Origin: Streptosporangium nondiastaticum
Lineage (GTDB): Bacteria > Actinomycetota > Actinomycetes > Streptomycetales > Streptomycetaceae
Assembly: GCF_003011965.1 (NCBI RefSeq)
Contig: NZ_PXWG01000023.1
Location: forward strand, 1-64,000
Direction of reading: 5' to 3'
DNA: 64,000 nt
Under the pieces are notes generated by a model. That model ran no database searches. It had not been told where the DNA came from and saw only the letters and a list, made by a program, of their open reading frames with translations. The position numbers were made by a program, and so were the translations under genes. Shown here piece after piece: positions 1-7,847 of this stretch. Every line of letters starts with the position of its first letter. The stretch's first letter is position 1.

Positions 1-462
1 GACGGGCGGGCGGACCGGGGCGGGGGCCGGCGCGGCGGGGCCGCGGTCGGCGAGGGAGCGGACGACTCCGCTGGTGGGGTCGGGGACGGGCGGGCCCATG
101 TGGAGGGGGCGGCGCGGCGCCGCGGGGGCGGCGGGCGGCTGGGCCGCGGCGGCGGCCGGGGGCGTGCGGACGTCGCCGTAGTCGACGGAGCCGGTGTCGC
201 GCCCGCCGCTCTCGTGCGTGCCGCCCTGGACGGCCGGCTGTTCCATCCAGGCGCCCTGGGCGCCCGGCATCAGCAGGAGGTCGTCCTCGTCGGCGCCGTC
301 CGCCTCCGTGCCGTCCCCGTGGTCGAGGAAGGTGAAGGCGGCGGGAGGCGCCGGGGCGCCGGGGTCGGCAGGGGCTACGGCTTCCGTGGGGAACGGGTGG
401 CCGGGCAGCGCGCCTGCGTTCTCCGGCTGTCCCTCGCCCGGGAACTGGCCGGTGTCGGTCAT
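1..462 (-). CDS. Proline/alanine-rich N-terminus of a cut-off protein, probably CobT-like
   Basis: The gene is truncated by the window edge; its first 154 codons are present. It starts ATGACCGACACCGG with GAGGGG five bases upstream. The visible part is low complexity: acidic patches (for example DEDDLLL) and long Pro/Ala stretches, with no folded domain, so it looks disordered. The next gene upstream is cobL, and I recall Streptomyces nicotinate-nucleotide--dimethylbenzimidazole phosphoribosyltransferases (CobT, lower-ligand activation in cobalamin synthesis) having a long disordered leader of this kind next to cobL. The catalytic domain would lie outside the window, so the function is inferred from memory and context only. 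Confidence 0.4.
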   Translation of the reverse strand, partial: MTDTGQFPGEGQPENAGALPGHPFPTEAVAPADPGAPAPPAAFTFLDHGDGTEADGADEDDLLLMPGAQGAWMEQPAVQGGTHESGGRDTGSVDYGDVRTPPAAAAAQPPAAPAAPRRPLHMGPPVPDPTSGVVRSLADRGPAAPAPAPVRPPV

Positions 463-682
463 GCGTACCCCTCGCCCATCGGTAGTGCTCCTTCCAACCG
501 CTCACGCCCATAGTCAAGAACGAGCGTCCGTGCCTCGCGGCACGTTGTGCGTCGCCCGCCCCTACCTTGCCGTGCTCCCGCCAAGAGGAGGGTGCGTTCG
601 GGACATTGGCGACTGTGGTGTCGGACACCGAGGGGGCGGTACAACGATCCGCCAGCCTACCCTCCGCCCGGCCCGGCAGGGG

Positions 683-1933
683 TCACAGGTGGGTGCGGCG
701 TCCGCTCAGCAGGAAGGCGACGGAGCGTTCGCGCTCGGACCAGGCGGCGGTGTCGAGCTCCACGGCCTGGAGCAGGGTGCATTCGACGCCGTAGCCGCCT
801 TCGGCGAGGGCGCGGCCGACGGCCTCGGCCTCGTCGCGGGTGGCGGCGTGGGCGACGATGCGCTCGGGGCGGCGGGCGGCGCAGGCCGCGACGACGGCGG
901 GGCCTCCACCGCCGACGCGGACGACGTCGGGCTCGGGGAGGTCCTCCAGGACCTGGGGGGCGGCGCCGTGGACGACCTGGAGCTGGACGCCGTAGCGGCG
1001 GGCGACGGCCGTGGTGCGGGCGCAGGCGTCGGGGTCCCGGTCGACGGCGATGACGGCGGCGCCGAAGCGGGCGGCCTCGACGGCGGCGGCGCCGCAGCCG
1101 GAGCCGATGTCCCAGACGAGGTCGCCGACGCGGGGGCCGAGGCGGGCGAGCTGGGCGGCGCGCAGTTCGGTGGCCTCGCCCTCGCCGAGGTCGCTGCCGT
1201 AGGCGTCGGCGGGCAAGGCCCAGCCGCGGACGGCCGGGGGGTAGCCGGGGTCGCGGCCGGCGATCCAGCCGCCGCCGGCGCGGGGCCGGGTGGCGCCCCA
1301 GCCGGGGACGGCGACGGGGCCGGCGCTGCCGCTGCCGCCGATGACGATGACGACGTTGGGGTCGCGCCAGTGGTGGTCGGGGGCCTTGTCGGAGGTGAGG
1401 ACCGTGACTTGTTCGCGCTCGGTGCCGAGTTCCTCGCAGATGACGAAGGTGCGGTGGACGTCGCCGAGGAGGAGGGCGAGTTCGGCGGGGCCGGCGCCGG
1501 GCGAGGTGAGGACGGCGACCTTGGGGTGGGCGCGGCAGACGTTGACGGCGCGGCGCAGGTCGCGGCTGTGGGCGGCGACGACCTGGGCGTCGTCCCAGGG
1601 CATGCCGGCGCGGGCGAAGGCGGCGGCGACGGCGGAGACGGCGGGCACGACCTCGACCTCCAGCCCGTGCTGGGGGGCGCGCAGGGTGCGGACGACGCCG
1701 AAGAAGCCGGGGTCGCCGTCGGCGAGGACGACGGCGGAGCCGCGGTGGCCGGCGATGCGGCGGGCGGCGAGGTCGACGCTGCCGAGGCGGACGCGCTCGG
1801 CGGCGGGCGGCACTTCGGGGAGCGCGAGGTGGTGGGCGGCGCCGGCCACGAGGGTGGCGGCGGCCAGGGCGGAGCGGGCCGCGTCCGTGAGTGGTGAGCC
1901 GTCCCACCCGATCACCGTGACCCGGTCGGCCAT
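683..1933 (-). CDS. cobL: Precorrin-6Y C5,15-methyltransferase (decarboxylating), CobL / CbiET fusion
   Basis: This is a 416-residue bifunctional corrin-ring enzyme of adenosylcobalamin synthesis. The N-terminal half is a CbiE tetrapyrrole methyltransferase (opens MADRVTVIGWDGSPL; PGDPGFFG-type loop near residue 80). The C-terminal half, from about residue 225, is a CbiT SAM-dependent methyltransferase/decarboxylase with the SAM motif DIGSGCGAAAVEAARFGA. It methylates C5 and C15 and decarboxylates the C12 acetate. An open frame continues to 2128, but AGGAG sits ten bases before this ATG, and the upstream extension (MTPGPRTPP...) is proline-rich and lacks a ribosome site. Length fits the fused CobL family. 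It probably acts with the cobalamin gene that follows on the same strand. Confidence 0.9.
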   Translation of the reverse strand: MADRVTVIGWDGSPLTDAARSALAAATLVAGAAHHLALPEVPPAAERVRLGSVDLAARRIAGHRGSAVVLADGDPGFFGVVRTLRAPQHGLEVEVVPAVSAVAAAFARAGMPWDDAQVVAAHSRDLRRAVNVCRAHPKVAVLTSPGAGPAELALLLGDVHRTFVICEELGTEREQVTVLTSDKAPDHHWRDPNVVIVIGGSGSAGPVAVPGWGATRPRAGGGWIAGRDPGYPPAVRGWALPADAYGSDLGEGEATELRAAQLARLGPRVGDLVWDIGSGCGAAAVEAARFGAAVIAVDRDPDACARTTAVARRYGVQLQVVHGAAPQVLEDLPEPDVVRVGGGGPAVVAACAARRPERIVAHAATRDEAEAVGRALAEGGYGVECTLLQAVELDTAAWSERERSVAFLLSGRRTHL

Positions 1934-2139
1934 CGTCGTCATTCTCCTGGGCTTGTGGGCGGGTCTGCGGTGGGTGCCCGTCGGCGGGCAGGGTGAGCGT
2001 ACCCCGTGTTGGTCCGGACCTTCCGGCTCCGCTTTTCGTGCCGGGGGTGGGACCCGGCCGGCCGGGGCGTCGGGGACAGCCGAGGACAGGGGCGTCGGGA
2101 GCGGGGGCGTCCGTGGCCCGGGCGTCAAGAGCCGGGGTG

Positions 2140-2781
2140 TCAGGACCAGTCGCGGAAGGCCGCGGCGTACCCGGGGTCGCCGGCGGGCTGCTCACGGAGC
2201 TCGTCGAGGTCCTCGGGGAGGAGGCTCCAGATGATGAGGTCGGAGCGGAGCTCGGTCCAGCCCCCGTCCTCGGTGCGGCCGCGTCCTATCCAGGCGTTGC
2301 GCAGCACTCCCTCGCTGATGCAGCCGATCTTCTGCGCGACCTGCTGGGAGGCCGTGTTGTCGGCGGCGGTGCGCAGCTCCAGGCGCTCGAACTTCTGGTC
2401 GTTGAAGAGCCACTCGGCCACCGCGAGGACGGATTCGCAGGCGTAGCCCTCACCGCGGGCCCAGGGGGCGACGACGTAGCCGACCTCGGCGGAGAGGGCG
2501 CGCCAGTCGGTGTGGTGGAGGTGGACGCAGCCGACGAGGCGGTGGGTGAGGAACTCGGTGACCGCAAAGACGATTCCGCGCCCGGAGGTGCGCTCGGCAG
2601 GGGCCTCGCGCAGGGCCCAGTCACGGGCGTCGGCCGTGGTGTAGGGGTGGGGGACGGAGGTCCAGGCGGTGACGAGCTCGTCGCCCATCATCTCGGCGAG
2701 CGCGGGCACGTCCTGGGCCTCGAACGGGCGCAGCACGAGCCGGTCCGTACTGATGGAGATGTCCGGGAAGGTGGATGTCAT
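2140..2781 (-). CDS. GNAT-family N-acetyltransferase, RimJ/RimL type
   Basis: The product is 213 residues with the RimJ/RimL layout: opening strand TDRLVLRPFEAQDVPAL (about residues 11-27), VGYVVAPWARGEGYACES acetyl-CoA pyrophosphate loop (near 115), and NTASQQVAQKIGCISEGVLRN at the conserved C-terminal helix. Such enzymes transfer an acetyl group from acetyl-CoA to an amine; the substrate cannot be told. The start is the ATG preceded by GGAG at six bases; the upstream open frame to 2892 runs into the terminator of the met operon. It stands alone between that terminator and cobL. Confidence 0.8.
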   Translation of the reverse strand: MTSTFPDISISTDRLVLRPFEAQDVPALAEMMGDELVTAWTSVPHPYTTADARDWALREAPAERTSGRGIVFAVTEFLTHRLVGCVHLHHTDWRALSAEVGYVVAPWARGEGYACESVLAVAEWLFNDQKFERLELRTAADNTASQQVAQKIGCISEGVLRNAWIGRGRTEDGGWTELRSDLIIWSLLPEDLDELREQPAGDPGYAAAFRDWS

Positions 2782-2879
2782 GTGCTGCTCCAACGCCGGG
2801 GAAGTGGGCTTGAGGACGGGGCGGTCCGGGCTCGGGTGCACCAGCATGCAGCATCGATGCGTGCGTGCGCCAAGCGCGT

Positions 2880-2913
2880 AGGCCCCGCGCACGTCGTCGC
2901 GTGCGCGGGGCCT
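2880..2913. terminator. Hairpin terminator after metQ
   Basis: A 14-bp perfect stem (AGGCCCCGCGCACG with its complement) closes a six-base loop TCGTCG. It lies 44 bases past the metQ stop and before the acetyltransferase start. It has no T-run, as is usual for GC-rich actinomycete terminators. Confidence 0.75.
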
Positions 2914-2956
2914 GGGGCCACAGGGGCGGTTGTGGTGACGGGAGGGGTGACCGGGG

Positions 2957-3832
2957 TCAGCTCTTCACCGCGCCGAAGGCGGGCAGAACGGCGCCGTTGC
3001 TGAACTTCTCCTCGATGAACTTCTTCACCTCGTCGGAGTTCAGGAGCTTGGCGAGCTTCTGGACGCGCGGGTCGGCCTCGTTGCCCTTCTTCACGGCGAG
3101 GAAGTTGGCGTAGGGGTTGCCGTCGGCCTTCTCCAGGGCGATGGCGTCCTTGGCCGGGTTGAGCTTGTGGCCGATGGCGAAGTTGCCGTTGATGACGGCG
3201 GCGTCGACGTCGGCGAGGCGGGAGGGGATCTGGGCGGCCTCGAGCTCGGTGAACTTCACGCCCTTGTCGTCCTTGATGTCGGACAGCTTGGCGGCGGCGC
3301 CGACGCCGTCCTTGAGGACGATGACGCCGTTGTCGGCCAGCAGCTTCAGGGCGCGGCCCTCGTTGGTGGCGTCGTTGGGCACGGCGATGGTCGCGCCGCT
3401 GCCGAGGTCGCCGGCCTTCTTTACCTTTTCGGAGTACAGACCGAGCGGCTCGATCTCGACGTTGACGACCGGGACGATGTCGGTCTTGTTCTTCTTGTTG
3501 AAGTCGTCGAGGTACGGCTTGTGCTGGAAGAAGTTGGCGTCGACCTCGCCGTTCTGCGTGGCGGTGTTGGGGAGCACGTAGTCGTTGAACTCCTTCACCT
3601 CCAGCTTCAGGCCGGCCTTCTCCGCGAGGTGGTCGCGGACGAAGTTGAGGATGTCGCCGTGCGGGGTCGGGCTGGCGGCGACGACGAGCTTGGCGGCCGG
3701 GTCGGCGTCCTTGCCCTTCTTCGACGAGCTGCCGGACGAGGAGGTGTCGGACGGAGCGCTGCACGCGCTCAGGCCGAGGGTGAGTGCGGCGGCGGCCGCG
3801 ACGGCGGCGGTGAGCTTGACGGTGGTACGCAC
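2957..3832 (-). CDS. metQ: Methionine ABC transporter substrate-binding lipoprotein
   Basis: This is a NlpA/MetQ-family lipoprotein of 291 residues. With the GTG start (GAGGGG eight bases upstream) it begins VRTTVKLTA, has a hydrophobic signal peptide and a lipobox LSAC with the lipidated Cys at 24. A Ser/Gly/Lys linker follows, then the MetQ fold starting KLVVAASPTPHGDIL and including NANFFQHKPYL-like (here DANFFQHKPYLDDF) and EIEPLGLYS segments. It captures methionine outside the membrane for MetN-MetI. The frame stays open to 3868, but that extension would mask the signal peptide. It is the last gene of metN-metI-metQ, about 140 bases after metI, and is followed by a strong hairpin. Confidence 0.92.
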   Translation of the reverse strand: MRTTVKLTAAVAAAAALTLGLSACSAPSDTSSSGSSSKKGKDADPAAKLVVAASPTPHGDILNFVRDHLAEKAGLKLEVKEFNDYVLPNTATQNGEVDANFFQHKPYLDDFNKKNKTDIVPVVNVEIEPLGLYSEKVKKAGDLGSGATIAVPNDATNEGRALKLLADNGVIVLKDGVGAAAKLSDIKDDKGVKFTELEAAQIPSRLADVDAAVINGNFAIGHKLNPAKDAIALEKADGNPYANFLAVKKGNEADPRVQKLAKLLNSDEVKKFIEEKFSNGAVLPAFGAVKS

Positions 3833-3972
3833 GAAGAGTGCCCCTCTTTCTGGTTTTCCTGGGTTCACGAGGTGTTGCGCCCGGCAAAGGGTCCGGGCTC
3901 GTGGTGCTGCGGTGAGGGGCGAAGAGCCCCTCGGTGCCAGGCCTGATCAGCTCCGATCAGGAAGTCTTGGGT

Positions 3973-4752
3973 TCAGGAGGACTTGACGGCCTCCGGCGCC
4001 TCGGCCTGGGCCGGGACGGTCGCGACGGGCTTCGCCGCCGCGGGGCGCGCGGGGGCGAACAGACGGCGCAGCCCCACGGGGGCCGCCTGCCGTCCGCCGC
4101 GCCGGGCGAGGGTCCGCACGGCGAGGTCGCCGGCGAGCTGGACGAGGGTGACGATGACGATGAGCAGCACGATGGTGATGTTCATCAGGCCGGTCTCGGA
4201 GCGCTGGTAGCCGTAGACGATGGCCAGGTTGCCCAGGCCGCCGCCGCCGACCGCGCCGGCCATCGCGGAGTAGCCGATGAGGGCGATGACGGTGGTGGTC
4301 AGGCCCGCGATGACGGAGGGCAGGGCCTGCGGGAGCAGCACCTTGAAGATCACGGTCCAGGTGCCGCCGCCCATGGACTGGACGGCTTCGACGAGGCCGT
4401 GGTCGACCTCGCGGAGCGCGGTCTCCACCAGCCGGGCGAAGAACGGGATCGCGCCGATGGCCAGGGCCACGACGGCCGCGCTGGGCCCGATGGAGGTGCC
4501 GACCACGAAGCGGCTGAAGGGGATCAGCCACACCATGAGGACGATGAAGGGCAGCGAGCGGCCGAGGTTGACGACCACCCCGACGGCCTTGTTGACCACG
4601 ACGTTCTGCAGCAGGCCGCCGCGGTCGGTGAGGACCAGCAGGATGCCCAGCGGCAGGCCGCCGAGGATGGTGTAGACGGTGGACCACCACACCATGAAGA
4701 GGGTGTCCAGACACGCGTTCTGCAGCAGGGGCTGCATCTCGGCCCAGGTCAC
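3973..4752 (-). CDS. metI: Methionine ABC transporter permease
   Basis: This is the integral membrane permease of the methionine importer, 259 residues, GTG start. It shows five to six hydrophobic segments (for example VVWWSTVYTILGGLPLGILL near the N-terminus) and the EAA-type coupling loop VEAVQSMGGGTWTVIFKVLLP around residue 125. The first four bases overlap the metN stop as GTGA, so translation is probably coupled. The last 45 residues are an Ala/Pro-rich cytoplasmic tail not needed for transport. MetI pairs with MetN and MetQ to import methionine. Confidence 0.92.
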   Translation of the reverse strand: MTWAEMQPLLQNACLDTLFMVWWSTVYTILGGLPLGILLVLTDRGGLLQNVVVNKAVGVVVNLGRSLPFIVLMVWLIPFSRFVVGTSIGPSAAVVALAIGAIPFFARLVETALREVDHGLVEAVQSMGGGTWTVIFKVLLPQALPSVIAGLTTTVIALIGYSAMAGAVGGGGLGNLAIVYGYQRSETGLMNITIVLLIVIVTLVQLAGDLAVRTLARRGGRQAAPVGLRRLFAPARPAAAKPVATVPAQAEAPEAVKSS

Positions 4753-5813
4753 TTGGCACCATCCTTCAGGAGCGCGTCGGCCGGAGCCGGATTCTGCACA
4801 TCGGCCACGTCCACCTGGAGGCCCTGCTCGCGCAGGAAGCCGATGGGGACGACGTTCTCCTCGAAGCGGCCGGGCAGCTCGATGCGCATCCGGCCGACCT
4901 GCTTGCCGCAGACGGTGTCCATCGCGGCGCCCAGGATCGAGATGTCGATGTTGTACGTACGGGAGAGCTGGGAGATGACCGGCTGGGTCGCGGCGTCGCC
5001 GTGGAAGGTGACGTCCACGACGGTGCGGTCCGGGCCGGAGGGCTCGCCGCCGACCGGGAAGAGCTCGGCGGCGAGCTCCGAGCCGGGGGTGGCCAGGAGT
5101 TCGGAGACGGTGCCGGACTCCACGACGCGGCCGCCCTTCATCAGGGCCGCGGAGTCGCAGATCGTCTTGACGACCTCCATCTCGTGGGTGATGAGGAGGA
5201 CGGTCAGGCCGAGCTGCTGGTTGAGGTCGCGCAGCAGCTGCAGGATGGAGCGGGTGGTCTCCGGGTCGAGCGCGGAGGTCGACTCGTCGGAGAGCAGCAC
5301 CTTGGGGTCGCCGGCGAGGGCGCGGGCGATGCCCACGCGCTGCTTCTGGCCGCCGGAGAGCTGGCCGGGGTAGGCCTTGGCCTTGTCGGCGAGGCCTACG
5401 AGGTCGAGGAGTTCGAGGGCCTTGCGCTCGCGCTCCTTGCCGGAGACGCCGAGGATCTCCAGGGGCAGCTCGATGTTGGACTGCACGGTCCGCGAGGACA
5501 GCAGGTTGAAGTGCTGGAAGACCATGCCGATGCGGCTGCGCGCCTTGCGGAGCTCGGCTCCGGCGCGGTTGCCGCGCCCGGCGAGGGCGGTGAGGTCCTG
5601 GCCCGCCACGGTGACCGTGCCGGAGCTGGGCCGCTCCAGGAGGTTGACGCAGCGGATGAGGGTCGACTTTCCGGCGCCGCTCTGACCGACGACGCCGTAC
5701 ACCTCACCCTCCCGCACGTGGAGGTCGACGCCGTCGAGGGCGGTGACCTCGCGGCCGCGTGAGCGGTAGACCTTTGTCAGGCCCGTAGTGGTGATCACAG
5801 GGGTTTCCGTCAC
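4749..5813 (-). CDS. metN: Methionine ABC transporter ATP-binding protein with NIL domain
   Basis: This is a 354-residue ABC ATPase. Walker A is GQSGAGKST (43-51), Q-loop VFQHFN near 98, signature LSGGQ (152-156), Walker B LLSDE (173-177) and the His switch LITHE near 208. After about residue 270 comes a C-terminal NIL (ferredoxin-like) domain, which in MetN homologues binds methionine and inhibits transport when the amino acid is plentiful. It is the first gene of metNIQ. The GTG at 5813 lacks a good Shine-Dalgarno; a second in-frame GTG lies five codons later, so the exact start is uncertain. The 200-base leader upstream carries a small Cys-rich ORF. Confidence 0.92.
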   Translation of the reverse strand: MTETPVITTTGLTKVYRSRGREVTALDGVDLHVREGEVYGVVGQSGAGKSTLIRCVNLLERPSSGTVTVAGQDLTALAGRGNRAGAELRKARSRIGMVFQHFNLLSSRTVQSNIELPLEILGVSGKERERKALELLDLVGLADKAKAYPGQLSGGQKQRVGIARALAGDPKVLLSDESTSALDPETTRSILQLLRDLNQQLGLTVLLITHEMEVVKTICDSAALMKGGRVVESGTVSELLATPGSELAAELFPVGGEPSGPDRTVVDVTFHGDAATQPVISQLSRTYNIDISILGAAMDTVCGKQVGRMRIELPGRFEENVVPIGFLREQGLQVDVADVQNPAPADALLKDGAK

Positions 5814-6016
5814 TGTCGAGTGCGCGGCGTGTGAGGCGGCCGGGCACGGGCATTCATTGCGGAGCGCGGCATAGGGTGCCCCGGCGGGCGCGAGCGGGGT
5901 CGCGGCTTCGGGGGATCCTGGTGACGCGGGGCGAGCCTTCCGGTCCGGTCCGGCGGGACGCGGTACGCGGGCTCTACGGGTCTCGCTTCGGGGCGCGAGG
6001 CACGGAACGGGGGCCC

Positions 6017-6040
6017 TCAGCAGTCACACATTCGACACAT
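6017..6040 (-). CDS. Candidate cysteine-rich leader peptide MCRMCDC upstream of metNIQ
   Basis: A seven-codon ORF, ATG TGT CGA ATG TGT GAC TGC TGA, lies 204 bases before the metN start on the same strand. Three of seven residues are Cys and two are Met. A stem of gagcagc (6046-6052) with gctgctc (6089-6095), enclosing a smaller CGCAC/GTGCG hairpin, ends just before its start codon. Short Cys-rich leader peptides upstream of sulfur genes are known in actinobacteria and sense cysteine supply by ribosome stalling. No ribosome-binding sequence is visible, so it may be leaderless or not translated. Confidence 0.4.
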   Translation of the reverse strand: MCRMCDC

Positions 6041-6144
6041 GCGGCGAGCAGCGCCGGGCGTCGTCATCGCCTCGGTCGCACAGGTGCGGCTGCTCGTCGT
6101 GGTCATGCAGGAAGTAAAACAGACAGGCGTGCGACTCGGCCAAG

Positions 6145-6165
6145 CCTGTCCGAATAGCGGACAGG
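6145..6165. repeat. Inverted repeat CCTGTCCG-N5-CGGACAGG
   Basis: Eight-base perfect arms flank AATAG. The left arm can also pair with GACAGG at 6122-6127, so two mutually exclusive hairpins are possible. It lies between metN and the divergent membrane-protein gene and could be an operator or an RNA switch element. Confidence 0.5.
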
Positions 6166-6416
6166 GAAGGTCAATACATGGACACGCCACACTTCCGTAA
6201 GTGATCTTCAGGCCATTAGGCCACCACCGGTGACCTGCACGGACGCTCCCCCGGGTCATCCGCGGCGGGTCCGCTCCACCACGCGGCGCGATCTCCGGTG
6301 TGGTCAAGGCCACGGGCCGGCGGCGCCCGGCGCGGGGCCGAGCGCGGTCCCCCGGGGGCGGGCCATTAAAGTCGTCCCATGCTTGTCCAGCCCCATCCGC
6401 ACGCCCCGGCAGCGCG

Positions 6417-6785
6417 GTGGCCACGGTGATCGACGCACTGACGCTCGCGGTCGGCGTGACCGCCCTCGCGCTCGCCGCCTGGTGCGGCTTCGCCTTCTCC
6501 CGCGACCAGTCCACCAAGGACTGGCACTTCATCGGCATGGCCGTGGTGTCCGTCCTGGCGATCGTCCAGCTCGTCATCGGCGTGGTGCGGCTGGCCGGCG
6601 GCGACAAGCCCGAGCAGGGCACCGCCATCTTCCTGGCCTATCTGATCGGCTCGGCCGCGGCCGTACCCGCCGCGGGCTTCATGTCCCTCGCCGAGCGCAC
6701 CCGCTGGGGCTCGGCCACCGTGGCGGCCGGCGGCGTCATCCTCGCCGTGCTCGAAGTGCGGCTCTACGACATCTGGGGAGGCTGA
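6417..6785 (+). CDS. Small integral membrane protein of unknown function
   Basis: A 122-residue protein with four predicted membrane spans: residues roughly 4-27, 38-59, 70-92 and 100-118. No enzymatic motif is seen. The start is uncertain: an in-frame GTG at 6417 (used here) and another at 6426 both lie just before the first span, while the open frame to 6300 adds an Arg/Pro-rich stretch that looks non-coding. There is no clear Shine-Dalgarno. The stop is followed two bases later by the GTG of the next membrane-protein gene, so the two are co-transcribed and may act together. Confidence 0.6.
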   Translation: MATVIDALTLAVGVTALALAAWCGFAFSRDQSTKDWHFIGMAVVSVLAIVQLVIGVVRLAGGDKPEQGTAIFLAYLIGSAAAVPAAGFMSLAERTRWGSATVAAGGVILAVLEVRLYDIWGG

Positions 6786-6787
6786 CC

Positions 6788-7216
6788 GTGACCGAACCGA
6801 CCACCCCCGCCAAGGCGGGCTTCAACCTCGGCGAGGGCCCGGGCCGGCTGCTGGTGTGGCTCTACGGCGTCTTCACCGTCGCCGCGGCCTCCCGCTCGAT
6901 CGTCCAGATGATCCTCGACTTCGGCCGGGCGCCCCTGGCCTACGTGCTGTCCGCCGTCGCCGCCGTGGTGTACGCCTTCATCACGTACTCCCTCGTCCGC
7001 GGCGGCCCCGCGGCCCGCAAGGCGGCCCTCGTGTGCTGTGCCGCCGAGCTCGCCGGCGTCCTCGTCGTCGGCACGTGGACGCTCGTCGCGCCGTCCGCCT
7101 TCCCCGACGCCACGGTCTGGTCGGACTACGGGATGGGCTACCTCTTCATCCCGGTCATCCTCCCGGTGACCGCGATGGTGTGGCTGCGCCGCGCGGCGCA
7201 GCCACAGGCCGGCTAG
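6788..7216 (+). CDS. Small integral membrane protein of unknown function
   Basis: A 142-residue protein starting at a GTG with GGAGG six bases upstream, immediately after the preceding membrane gene. It has four hydrophobic segments after a short cytoplasmic N-terminus (VTEPTTPAKAGFNLGEGPG), the last ending in VWLRRAAQPQAG. I recognise no catalytic motif. Its TAG stop overlaps the TAG stop of the opposing acetyltransferase gene in the sequence CTAG. Confidence 0.75.
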   Translation: MTEPTTPAKAGFNLGEGPGRLLVWLYGVFTVAAASRSIVQMILDFGRAPLAYVLSAVAAVVYAFITYSLVRGGPAARKAALVCCAAELAGVLVVGTWTLVAPSAFPDATVWSDYGMGYLFIPVILPVTAMVWLRRAAQPQAG

Positions 7217-7755
7217 ACGCTCGTCGCGAGGGCCGCCTCGGCGGCGTTCTCGCGCACCCCGGGCGCCGTCTCCTGCTGCTCCTTCAGGCCCTTCTCCATC
7301 GTCACCAGCGTCAGCTTGCGCGTGACCTGCTCGGTGGCGACCTGCGCGTACCCCCACTTGCGGTACAGGCGCAGGGTCCCCTCGTTGCGGTGCCCGGTCG
7401 CGAGCCGGAAGCGGGTGGCGCCCTCCGCCGCGAGCCGGGACTCGACCGCGGCCAGCAGCCGCCCGCCCAGGCCGTGCCGCTGCATGCGGGGGTGCACGAT
7501 CATCCCGGAGATCACCGCCGCGCCCTCCGGCCCGGCCGCGCCGCGCACCGAGCCGACGACCTCGTCGCCCAGCCTGGCCACCAGCACGCAGCCCGCCGCC
7601 AGTTCGGCGCGGAGCTCGGCGAGGGTCTGGGTGAGCGGTGCGATGGAGTAGTCGCCGTAGAGCTCGGCCTCGCCCTGGTAACAGAGGTACTGGAGCTTGA
7701 GGATCTGCTCGGCGTCGTGATCGGTCGCCGCAGAGATGGTCACGCTCATGCCCAT
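7213..7755 (-). CDS. GNAT-family N-acetyltransferase
   Basis: A 180-residue acetyltransferase. The GNAT motif A region ISGMIVHPRMQRHGLGGRLLAAVE (about 85-108) carries the acetyl-CoA binding signature Q/R-x-x-G-x-G/A as QRHGLGG, followed by GHRNEGTLRLYRKWGYAQV, the usual C-terminal helix and strand. Substrate unknown. The start chosen is ATGGGCATGAGC with GGAGG nine bases upstream; the open frame continues to 7824 without support. It is convergent with and overlaps by four bases the membrane-protein gene on the other strand. Confidence 0.8.
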   Translation of the reverse strand: MGMSVTISAATDHDAEQILKLQYLCYQGEAELYGDYSIAPLTQTLAELRAELAAGCVLVARLGDEVVGSVRGAAGPEGAAVISGMIVHPRMQRHGLGGRLLAAVESRLAAEGATRFRLATGHRNEGTLRLYRKWGYAQVATEQVTRKLTLVTMEKGLKEQQETAPGVRENAAEAALATSV

Positions 7756-7847
7756 GTGCCCACGCCTCCCCTTGTGGGTTCGGTCCGCCCTGATCCGCAC
7801 TGACAGGAGCCGTCGCGGGTGCACGCCGCCTCCGTGGCGCCGGTTGT

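Larger units (their letters stand above)
5814..6416. promoter_or_regulatory. 600-bp intergenic region between metN (minus) and a plus-strand membrane protein
   Basis: There is no long gene here. It holds the candidate leader ORF at 6017-6040, the stem that precedes it, and an 8-bp-arm inverted repeat at 6145-6165. On the minus strand TTGACC occurs at about 6174-6169, but no well-placed -10 follows it. I looked for SAM riboswitch core elements and did not recognise any. Confidence 0.5.

Noticed and set aside
194..1897. Long plus-strand open frame across cobL
   Set aside because: It is Gly/Ala/Asp-rich shadow translation of the cobL strand with no domain or ribosome site; cobL on the other strand has full motifs.
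5814..6180. SAM riboswitch (SAM-I, SAM-II or SAM-IV) upstream of metN
   Set aside because: I looked for the conserved core strings and helical layout on the minus strand and could not find them; the Cys-rich leader is the better candidate.
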